This document shows positions 46,794 to 56,802 of a stretch of 64,000 nt of DNA, in pieces. Position 1 is the stretch's first letter. Every line of letters starts with the position of its first letter. A program made the position numbers and the translations under genes. Below the pieces are notes generated by a model that had not been told where the DNA came from, did no database searches, and was given only the letters and a program-made list of their open reading frames with translations. Origin of the DNA: Drechslerella dactyloides (Eukaryota > Ascomycota > Orbiliomycetes > Orbiliales > Orbiliaceae); the NCBI GenBank assembly GCA_020064725.1, contig JAGTWJ010000001.1:2976001-3040000 (forward strand), read 5' to 3'.

Positions 46794-49700
46794 TTACCAA
46801 GTCATCCACCACTTGGACCACTTATCATAGTATGGCTTTGGTCCAGATACGCTCTCTTCAGTCGAAGCCGAAATGCTGCTATAGAGAGAGTACGCGCCAT
46901 CACCACCGCAGACGGAACCGTCATCTCCCGAACAAGGCGTGGTACAGTCGTATTCGCTGACTGCTGTATCATCGGCAAGCTCGGTTCCGAATCTACATTC
47001 ACTACCGTTTCTATACCAGAACGTCAGAATATGTATTCCAAAAAGATATTCCTGAAGCAAACTTACTCTAATGCGCAGTACGGGAATGGGCCGTATGTGT
47101 TGGAGGACGCATCATAGGTGTCCGGAGAGCTACAAATCTGGAAGCACTGCTGGGGCGTCATGGTTGTTAAGGTGGTTGAGGAAGACAGGGAGCGGCCGCT
47201 AAGCGGCTCCTTGTTACAACCCAAATACCTGTACCCGGAACCGCCTGGGCTGATACTCAGGTCTAAAACATCTCCGTAAGCGGCTGTTGACGCTGGTGCA
47301 GATGTCGCTGTTTGGGCGGCTGGAGTGGAGACGTGTCTGTAGATGTAGATGGCAGAGCTGCCTCCACAGTATGTAGAGGAGTCGCCGGTACAAATCATCA
47401 TCTCGCAGGAGCCGACGCTGGTCAACGAGTTGCTAGCCGTATCAATACCGTTGTCGCACCAACATTCACTATGGCCCGAGTTAGAATCGTCTGCGTTGAG
47501 AGTATGGACATGGCTACGAATAACTTACCTTCCGTTCTCAACACCAGCGTATGTGTAGCCTCGACTGCTGCACTCTTGCCAGCACTTCTCAGGAGTAAGG
47601 CCCGAGGGATCCGTGTACTGATAGGCCGGGAGGATCATATCAATTGGGGGCTCCTGGTAGCATCCCACTGCCACCCATCCAGAGATACCCGGGTTGAGTG
47701 TTGGCACCGCTGTCGATGAATAATCCCCTGTCGCTGCTACGGCCTCCGAATTTGATGTGATTTCCGGGATATATGTAGTACCGCTTGGCGTCTCCGACGC
47801 AAGACTTCCAACGGCTGCAGTGTTACGGTCAGAAATACTTGCCGTAGATCTAGAAGTTGTATTAAAAGGGATGGTGCTAGCGTTGGTTACAGTGGTCTCC
47901 TGCGGTGTGGCCGGAGCGGTTGTTGTCTCAATAATGGAGATTCCAGTCGTGATAGTATCTTGAGAAATGCCACTAATAGTCGTTGCGGTCACCGCAGTGG
48001 ACAGGGAGGTGCCGGAAATAATCGCATCGGATGAGACGGTGCTAGTAGCGGTGGTGGTAATTTCAGAGGAAATCACAGCGGTAAGGACGCTAGCAGTGGC
48101 TGTTACATTTGACAGGATAGTTTCAACCCCTGCAGTTGTCGTATCTCTCGAAGAGATAGGGACGGTGGTTATGGTGGCTCCAGTTGTTGTTGCATTCGAC
48201 GGGATAATGGTGGCTTCTATAGTGACAGCATCGGATGAAGCCATCGCAGTGGCTATACCACTGGACAAAATTACCCCACCGGTAGTAGTGGCGTTAGATG
48301 GGACACTTATCATTGAAGTGGCACTGGTTTGGAGACTCCCTGTAGTCGTTGCATTGAACTGAAGGACCGCGGTACTCGTAGTACTGGGTAGAACTGAAGC
48401 GACAGCGGTGGTGGTGACATCAGACGGGAAAACTACAACCGTAGTGGGGTCTTGCGAGATACTCGTACTTCCAGTGATTGTTGCATTAAATAGTATACTC
48501 GCCGTAGTGTCAGGGTCGAGCGAGAGTGCAGTCGTAGTAGGGGCAGCTGTAGCGTTGAATTGTACTTCACCGGAAGTAGTAGTGAAGTTTGACGGGGTGA
48601 TAGCGATGGCCGTGGTGTCAACCGGGGTACTCGTGCTGACAGCGTTTGTTGCATTAACAGGGATAATCAGAGAGGTCGTAAGATCGAGAGTGGCTGAAGT
48701 TAAAGCCGCAGTGGTTGTGATATTAGATCGAACTCCACTTGAGCTTGTGGTGGCATTGGATGATATGGCTGCAACGGATGCAATACTGAGTGAGGTAATA
48801 CTAGTCGCTGTGGTGTTAGACGGCATACTTAGACCGCTTGTAATATCAGATGGAATTGTGGCAGTTGAGAATAGAGTCGTTGTATTAGATGAGATCACTC
48901 CGGTGGTAACGGTGGCATTCATTAGAACAGTTCCAATAGCTGTGGTAGTAGATATATCTGTTTCGGCCGTCGTACTATCAGACGGAATGCTACTAGACGT
49001 AGTAGTAGCATTAAATGGAATAATTCCTGCGACGGTAGTAGTGTCAATTGGAATGATAGCGCTGGTTGTGGTATCGCTCAGAGTGCTGCCGGTGGTAACA
49101 GTGGAATTAGATGGGATGGCTGTGGGATCAATGGATCCGGATTGGATACTTGTTGACGTCGTTGGGGTCGAGAGTGCAATATTAAGTGAGGTGGCCGCAG
49201 CCGCAGCCGTAGTCGTATTGGATTGAATTATACTAGTATTGATGGTGCTATTCAATGGAACAAGCCCTATAGATGTGACATCGGACGAAGTTGATGTAAC
49301 TGCCGTAGTAGTGTTAGATACTAACGTGGTACTGAATTGAGTCGCTGGAGTAGTGGTAATATCACTAGCTGTAGTAGTCGTGTTAGATGGAATGAAACTT
49401 GCGGACGTGCTATTAAAGGTTGCTATAGGCACTGCAGCGGAATTTTCGGTAATAGAAGTGGTGTTAAGTACTAAGGCCGTGCTGAATGAAGTTACTGCAG
49501 TCATAGGAGTATCACTGGTAGTCAAAGTGGTGTTGGATGAGGCGACTTCAGTCGATATGGTGTTCGGTAAAATTGCTGCAGTATCTCCCGTGACCGAGGT
49601 GGCATTACCAGGTATGATGATAGAAGCTGTGGTTTCAACTGAAGTCGCTGATGTCGTGATATCTCTGATCGTAGTGGTGGCATTAGATGAGATGAATCCA

Positions 49701-51201
49701 GTAATCGTTATACCAGATGGTATTGCTGTAGTTGTGGCATCCACGGCGGTAGTAGTAGCATTCGATGGGATAAGATTTACAGTCGGTGTGAGTAAAGCGG
49801 GGATAACGGTAGAGGTATCAGATGAAACCGCGCTCGTAACAATGGTAGCATTGGATGGGATGATGCTACCAGTAGTGGATGTCATAACAGCCATCGTGGT
49901 GTCGCTCGAGACGCTACTAGTGGTAGTAGCAATGGCGTCAGATGACAAAGTACCGATACTGACGTTGTTCGCTGCTGTCATTAGTGTCGTAGAATCGCTT
50001 TGGCTTCCACTAGTGCCAGTGGCTGTGGCATTTAACGGTTCAGAGCTAGTATTAGAGGCTATGCTAAACGTAGTCGCAGTATCGGACTGAACTATCGCCG
50101 TGGTGGTTGTAGTGTTGGACGGGATAACTCCGATGGTGGTGCTTAGCTGGCCCATCGGAACTATAGTGGAATCTGTTAGAGATTCAGTCGCAGTTGTTAC
50201 GCTCGATTGTACCGTTGGCATCTCGATAAAATCTTGGGAAGTTGACGAATCTGATAAAGAGCTGCCTGCCATGGTTGCCGCGCTAGACGATACGCCCGGA
50301 TTGACTGCACTCGTCGATGTCGCATCTAACGATATGCTGGTCGTCACGTTGCAAGGAGCTAGGCCAAATTCAGCTCCGCAAAGCGCCACGCTCAGAGTAG
50401 GGGAAGTAGTAGAGACTGGTGCTACGGTTAGTTGACCCGTCTGAGTAACCTCTGAAGATCCCGTAGTTGAAAAGCCACACGCAGGCAGTCCAAATTCGGT
50501 TCCGCAGACTGGTGGACCTGGTATGGTGGAGATTGTGGAAACCGGAGAGACAGTCAAAACTGTCGTCTCCTGTGTCTGAGTGGTCTCGACGGATCCAACG
50601 GTTGCGGATTCGCAAGCAGGAAGCCCAAGTTCGATTCCACAACTTGGTGTGGCTGAGCCGGTAGCCGGTGCTGGAGCAGCGGTTGGATTATTGGTCATGG
50701 CACCAGTCGCGCTCATAACAATAGTTGATCCATTCGTGATAAGCACAGTCGAAGCTTCTGTGACAAAAACTGTCGAGATTGATACACTGCCCGCGGCATT
50801 ATCTGTTACACTGATAACAGTGGGACTTGGGACAATGACAGTGCTTGTGACTGTTTGGACAGATCCGGCCAGCGTCTTTGTAAGGTATTTAGTGTCGTGC
50901 TTTGTAGATATAGAGATAGACTGGACAGTCCTCCACTGCGTTTTCGTAGAATACTTGGTACTATATTTAGTAGACCATTTAGTTTGGGTTAAAGTTGTAG
51001 TCTTGTACTGGACGACTGTTCGAGCAGGCACAGCAGCATCTACAATATAAAATTTACAGTTAGCAAATGTGTTACCACAATGGGTTCAAATAAGAATGGC
51101 TTATGCTCACAGCCGTAATCCCGCTCGCTGAGTTCTTCAGGATTTGGGAAGGCTAAAGCTGATTGAAATGCAGCCAAAATGGCCAAAAATTGTACTTTCA
51201 T
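46794..51201 (-). CDS. mucin-like surface protein with two C-terminal WSC domains
   Basis: Exons on the minus strand are 51201-51111, 51039-47529, 47468-47067 and 47010-46794 (1406 residues). The introns are 71, 60 and 56 nt. A signal peptide (MKVQFLAILAAFQSALA) starts the protein. The segment after it carries repeated TKYSTK/TKW units. Three spaced repeats of about 45 residues follow, each with a CGxE(F/L)GLxxC motif (near 50610, 50480 and 50350). About 800 residues are then almost only Ser, Thr, Ala, Ile, Val and Asn, with a recurring IPSNATTT-like unit. This is a typical, heavily O-glycosylated stalk. Two WSC domains end the chain (GCYQEPP...GVENGSECWCD; GCNKEPL...CALENGSEC). The last residues are KWSKWWMTW, and no transmembrane helix or GPI signal is present. 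Wall binding by the WSC pair is therefore the likely mode of retention. Confidence 0.85.
47800..50300 (-). repeat. Ser/Thr-rich low-complexity coding region
   Basis: Within exon 2 of the mucin-like gene, degenerate units of roughly 15-25 codons encode ...SNATTT.../...SDTTT.... The bias also creates long open frames on the opposite strand (rich in V, V-V and G), which are not genes. Confidence 0.8.
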
Positions 51202-52872
51202 CCTTGCAAATTAATAACTACTAGTAATCTTGTAGCTTGATCAATTGTAAGACGTAAAACGAAGGGAAAACTCAAAGTAAAAGAATGACTGGCGCTATTG
51301 TAGCAGCCTCGAGATGTGATTTAAAAGAGTGACAGAATATGCTAAATCAATAAAGGAGTGACGTCGGCCTAAGAGCCGGTATGTATGAATTCACAACAGC
51401 CTTGCCCTTGGGGCTTCAGATAGACCTGGGGGAAAAAGTGAGAATCGCGATCCTTTTAAATTTTTCTAGCATGGCTAGAGTCTGTGAAACTGCTGGATAG
51501 TTCGCCGAACGATCCACCAACAAGATTTGATAGTTCTCAGGAGATAAGGTGCTGAAATTGGCAGTCAAAATCATCGACATTAGTGTAGCTGTCGCATAAA
51601 TTAAAGATGAAATAGAGGACTTTGGATCATAGGAGTGACTCGCTGCTTCGAGCTTTAGACCTTCAATTGGAACTAGTATTCTAAACGGTATCGAGAACCC
51701 CCTTGAAGCTACGAGGCACTATCAACTCAAACTGCAAGAAAAAACAGTAAAATGATATCAATTGAACTCGTAACTTAGGTATCTAGGTGCTTGATGGTCA
51801 GCTATCGGGCCACTCCTGAGCCTTTACTAGAGCATCACGACGACTCGATTGCTCGAGGGCTGCGGCCATAGATTTCTCATTGTGCGATCGAGCACGACAG
51901 CTTGCTCGACTTGAGTCGGACAACTGATTTCCTATTGCTACACCTTCGACAGGGCGAGCAAAAATATGCCTTTGGACCCTGTTATTCTATGAAATCCCGG
52001 AGCTAGAATCTACAACAAGGGGGAACCAAGGCCAATAGCTTATAACCCCGGTATAGCTACAGCTCTATGCTGACAGGCTCTTGACGCAAGGTCGATTGAT
52101 CAATCCTATTCAGCTCATCTCATGTAGATCACATGGGAATTTTAGCACGAAACCGGTGTACCTTGAAGCATCCGGTACTTTTCAAGATTCCTTTATATCG
52201 AGGAAGATTCTGGTTCGGAGTTAATACTAGGCAGTTGAATTTCCTCACGCGAGGGTAATTAGATCAACGCTGTTCAGAGCTATGGTACCAAATCGTCGAG
52301 TAACAAAAGTCGCTATCAGATCTTGGCGACCCATCTATAACACGAGGGTTGGCAGATTAAATTCCTTGGTTTCAACTACGTTCTCCTGCGTAAAAAATCA
52401 TTTGCTGAAATTTCAGAAGGGAGAAGGTTCTGGAAATAATTAACGGGTGGCCTTGATATTGCATTCAGCCACAACGTATCCAGAGATATATCTCTGGCGT
52501 GGCGCTAGCTATTAGCATCGATGTCTATAACTACGCGAGCTGGAATTAGATAAGCCGCAACGAGAACAGTGACGGAATCATGTCTAGCTTGAATATCGGG
52601 GATAGAAATCTTGGTTTCCACATTCCAGACGATGTTCCCTATATGTAAGCAAATACCCCTTGATTAACGGACTGGTCTGTAGGAAACTTATTAATAATGA
52701 TGGCTGTATCTGCATACCAGAGCTTCCATGCTCATTAGTATTAGTGAGTTACCAAGTATCACAATAACTAGCCACAGGCGGCATCCACCAATATTGCAAT
52801 TATAGTATCTGTGAATTCTTCTTGTATCGCTCTTATGGCCTTATCTTATCGTTGGCTATGGAATGTGGCAGC

Positions 52873-52998
52873 TCAAGCAACCAAATTCTCCGGTAGAACC
52901 ACATGTCTAAGTATATGTTGCACTAAACCATATGCAGGCATCCCGCGAAACCGATCAACAGCATATAATTTGCAGAAGGCATCCCATAGGCCATCTCG
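52873..52998 (-). pseudogene. relic of an unidentified protein gene
   Basis: The minus strand encodes RDGLWDAFCKLYAVDRFRG..., ending HVVLPENLVA and a stop. The amphipathic, protein-like pattern is unlike the surrounding noise. Upstream, related-looking segments (HELHNNPRSIGLIVFPEVI and LQELAKYFIPNLN, up to about 53350) are in other frames and interrupted by stops. A frameshifted pseudogene fits best; missed introns are an alternative. The family is unknown. Confidence 0.35.
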
Positions 52999-53477
52999 TA
53001 TATTAATTCAAATTGGGGATAAAGTATTTAGCCAGTTCCTGAAGCGTATTTCCACCCGAATGTATGTCATCGCGCCGCGATCTACGGCAGCTACTTCGAG
53101 TTGGGCTAGTTAGTCCTAGTCGCTGTTCTAACACTAGTACAATATTACCCCTCGACGTCAAGTCATGTTTACGAGAATCCCTATCTAGACTGTATAGCCT
53201 CCCTGTTCCGGTTCCGAAGTTCGCTACTGATCTGGCTTGGCTCCGGAAAATATATGATATCACCTCTGGGAAAACAATCAATCCGATGGACCGTGGATTG
53301 TTATGTAACTCGTGTACTATAATCATGCTTATTAAATCTTTAGTCATCATAGGCCTCGGATATCACATCGCTAAGCTAGACTGTTCACTACCGACTTACA
53401 AACCAACAGTCGATTAACTACTGGAGGTATTGTTTAGCCTGTGTAGAATCTAAAGATTGCTGCTTTTAGTGTTACTG

Positions 53478-53502
53478 GGAAGGCGTCTGGCTTGCGAGAC
53501 AA
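53478..53502 (-). repeat. dispersed TTGTCTCG-type repeat, copy 9 (25-nt version)
   Basis: Identical over 25 nt to 37246-37270, 16 kb away. Confidence 0.6.
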
Positions 53503-53908
53503 GGATTACTGCTGCATCGGAATTTTGAACTTCAACATATATGCATGGCGACTTGGTACCTTTCTCACGGCTTATGCAGAGACGAACTAAGTAGCCAGTT
53601 GGCCGAAGACACGGTGATCGAAATGAACTTCATGAATCCGTAGTATCATTATAAGATAGATGTGCTAACTAGCTACAATACAGTTACAATTGTAAGAGCG
53701 TAGATACACCGTTCCATGGATACGACATGTCCCGGGTACCATAAGGACAACCTCTGTTCGATCTGGGCCTGTGATCTCGATGTACTAGATTAAATTTAGA
53801 CGATCAGGATAGACGCAAAATTTCCCGCTTTATAAAGTTCAAAGCTGAAGACACGTGCAGGTGACAGTTCTGGCACTGATAATTGGGCAACTCTGTAGAG
53901 CTGTGCCA

Positions 53909-54659
53909 CTAGCTCGAAGCTATCACCTCAGCATAAAGCTCAACCCTTGCGCATGTTGAGATGATGGCTATATCGGGATCGTAACCAATCCAGAATAGCT
54001 GAGGAACTTGATGCCACCAGTCACAAACTACAGCTCAGAAAGAATGCATTAGCTTTGATTCTTGAATTCTCAGACTGATCGATTAAATTATCAAATTATG
54101 ATGACATCGATGAGACGATGCGCACAGGAATCATACCTAGCCAGCCATTCCATGCCACCTCGGTTGAGACATAGACAATTGTGCCATTCTCTGCAACCGT
54201 AAAGTTTTTACCATAGGGGTCTGCCCCATATCCAGCCGATGCTTCCACTGGGCTCCAAACGCTATAATATACGTTTTCAAGGTCCGTTGCCCAAGGTATA
54301 TCGCCTGCGACCCATTGTAATGAGGTGTCGTTGATGAAGGCGGGGAAAGCTGCTGTCTCGTTATTTTGAAACCAGATGTCCCACGTGCTCGCTGTCGTAT
54401 GATATAGTGATCCTATAAATAATTATATCTTAGTAATCAGTATTTTGATAGCAGATGAAATATAAAGAAGAAGAGAGTGCAGGGTGGTATTTCAAATTGC
54501 GGAAAGTGATCAGAAACACATCCTACCCCAGAGACCACAAAAGCTGGTATTTCCTTCAATGACCTTGGTCTTCACTTTGAATTTCGTCAAGTCGGCGAGC
54601 CCCGCTACAGATGTGGTGAAGACAGCTAGGACTGCCGTACAAAATGCTGTGAAACGCAT
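53909..54659 (-). CDS. small secreted protein (DUF7907-like, tentative)
   Basis: Exons on the minus strand are 54659-54527, 54412-54137 and 54027-53909, giving 175 residues. The introns (114 and 109 nt) use GTAGGA and GTATGA donors and TAG acceptors, and the phases (1 and 1) restore one frame to a TAG. A signal peptide (MRFTAFCTAVLAVFTTSVAG) is followed by a beta-rich mature chain: FKVKTKVIEGNTSFCGLWG, STWDIWFQNNET, VYYSVWSPVEASAGYG, and near the end WNGWLVCDWWHQVPQLFWI. The ending resembles a family of fungal secreted hypothetical proteins known to me as DUF7907; I could not confirm this by search. The C-terminal cysteines (VCDWW, STCARVEL) could form a disulphide. Its role is unknown; it could be an effector or wall protein. 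Confidence 0.68.
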
Positions 54660-56116
54660 TTTTCTTTATAGTGGCTTGGGAATTACGGGTGTAAATCGAC
54701 AAGGGGATATTGCCAGAGGTTTTAGAGGCAGAGCTAGCGAACGACTGATGATGTAACGGATGCTCAGAAGAATATGCCTTATCATCGACGAGATTGTCTT
54801 GCGGGGAAGCTCATGGAGGAAGGGATAACAGGAAGCTTATATAGCGAAAATAGGACCTTCTATTAAATTTGGCCTATGGCCAAATATGGCGGGGTCATGG
54901 CAGACCAGGTTGATAAGGAATATTCCGCTCATGTCCGAGTCGGTGTTCACCCTAAAGGCGGCACGAGGCAAGGCGCTATAGTTCCTGCATTCTGGCTTAT
55001 GATGGCTTCCATACGAACGCCAGCTATTTTCTCCGGGGCTTCTTGCATCACTCCAGTAAGCAACCGGAATTGCGACCGTCGACCGCGGACAGCCGCTTTT
55101 CGTGTATCCTGAATGGTTCGAAATCTCTGGAAATGGCATAAACTACCCCGGCATTGGGTGACATTGGTGAAATCAACTGCATTGGGGCCTTGCACAAATC
55201 CGGAAACTTGATCGTCGCTCTGTGGCGGAAAAACGGCAAACCGAATAACACGATACCGATATCAAGGGTATATGCTGATCTGGTGGAATAATCATGCGAT
55301 GTTGTAGGAATATGACCTCTACCGATGTCTCGGGAAAGGTCTAAGAGATCTGAAGTGAGGGTTTCGTATTATGATGCGGTAGGCCTATTCGGATGCCCAG
55401 TTGATGCATTCGAGCATTCAAATGATACGTTGGGCTGCAGCGCGTCATCTCGGGCAACTGACAATAGTTATATTTCGCGAGTGCATGCAGTCTTCGCCAA
55501 CGTGCATGACCTGATGAAGCTCGGAGAGCCCGATACACTCAAGTTTACGGCTATCACCCCGTCTCCACCCGGGTAGAGGCTGACTGCGTGACACTTCCTT
55601 TCCGCGCTGGGGTAAAAGATACCCATGCCAATTACTTGGTAAACTTCTTATCCTCGATTAAGCTTTTGTTTCAACCTTTGGCGAGCCGGACTGAATCTAG
55701 GGTTATGCGAATTCTTCAGACGAAGACTGAATTCCTGAATTAGTGAACGATAAGCATGATATCATGCGCGCGGATATGCAGTCAGTGTTGCATCGAGTCG
55801 CAATTAATCGATATACTCCGTCTTATTATGCATTCAAATATTCAGACTTTCATGTACTGCAACTCAGCGAGCTGCTTTAGATCAATTGACAGCGCTCATC
55901 ATTCCCGCATCTAATTGCCGAGGTTCCGGGGGTTTCGTAACCCGGAGGACACATTACGATATCAAAACAATCGACCAAGGCCTAACTAAACAATGATTTT
56001 CAATGTTTTTTTGGCCATCTATCGTTTATTCATTGCGAACGGCGCTATGCTTACTAATTGAGCTTTGGTTCGGAAAACTGAAAGCCGAAAGCCGAACGTT
56101 ACGCGCGCTGGCTGCG
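54660..56116. other. intergenic region
   Basis: This lies upstream of the small secreted protein gene. Short open frames only (for example 55325-55576 plus), without coding signs. Nothing recognised. Confidence 0.5.
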
Positions 56117-56802
56117 TCATTCTGTGACGAGCAAAATGAGATATACACCCCAAACGAGGTTGGCTGCTGTTAAAAATCTCATCCTTGGCACAGTGTCAAA
56201 GCAGGCGAACGCAACCATATTCACAGCTGGCCATATTTTCAGGGCGTCTTTGTAGAGGGGCAGGAAACTGCGATCGAGGTCACCATACACTGCATTCCAG
56301 CTCATTGTTCCGTCCCTGGTCCGGCGCCTGTAAGACATGAATGCGATGAGAGTGGCGTTGATGAAGATGCTGTATACGGTCTGGTTGAGAATGAGTTTGT
56401 ACAGCACAATCTTCCAGGGAATCTTGGTCGCAGCATTTGCCTCCCCTACAGGCAGTTTCTCATTTCCTGCCTCGCCTTTCTCTGACTTTGTTTTTGGGAG
56501 CGGCTTTTTCTCGTCGAAAACGTCATCGAGAAAAGCATTCCACACTGTCGACACGGGGACTTTGAATAAATTGTAGAGAATGAAGTCGGAGAAGGCCGGG
56601 ATATCGAATGTTTCTAGGAATGGTTTCTGGGTGACATGATCATCAGGGCCTGCGCTTGAACCACTTTGGCTTCGGATCTGCTGTCTCCTCGTAAACTTAC
56701 TCCGTTTATGTGCGACTTGAGGGCCTGCGATGCTACATAAGAAGCAGCCGTGGCGGTTAGGAGCTCCGCCAAGAAGGGGAGCATCGGCTTTGAGGTCGAC
56801 AT
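56117..56802 (-). CDS. Mpv17/PMP22-family integral membrane protein
   Basis: Exons on the minus strand are 56802-56701 and 56626-56117 (203 residues), with a 74-nt phase-0 intron (GTAAGT donor, CCAG acceptor). The ATG at 56802 is the only plausible start. The length equals the family norm of about 200. The C-terminal third has the family pattern: WPAVNMVAFACFDTVPRMRFLTAANLVWGVYLILL corresponds to the W-P...F...VP..R......W..YLS signature. Further membrane segments are LLTATAASYVASQAL and IVLYKLILNQTVYSIFINATLIAF. A charged loop (DEKKPLPKTKSEKGEAGNEK) lies between helices. Relatives sit in the mitochondrial inner membrane (Sym1, Mpv17) or peroxisomes (Pmp22, Wsc) and may form channels. Organelle and solute cannot be decided here. 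Confidence 0.82.

Larger units (their letters stand above)
51202..53908. other. intergenic region with a decayed coding segment and a repeat copy
   Basis: No intact gene was found. A minus-strand relic lies at about 52873-53350, with the clearest piece at 52873-52998, and a 25-nt dispersed repeat is at 53478-53502. The rest shows nothing recognisable. Confidence 0.45.

Noticed and set aside
47757..51050. Long plus-strand open frames (up to about 270 codons), valine-rich
   Set aside because: They are the antisense of the Thr/Ser-rich stalk exon. Codons such as ACT and AGT read backwards as AGT and ACT and give few stops. The minus-strand gene has a signal peptide and WSC domains.
46794..51201. 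Toxin or virulence-adhesin assignment for the mucin-like protein
   Set aside because: Only a Ser/Thr stalk and WSC domains are visible; nothing in the sequence supports a toxin or a specific host target.
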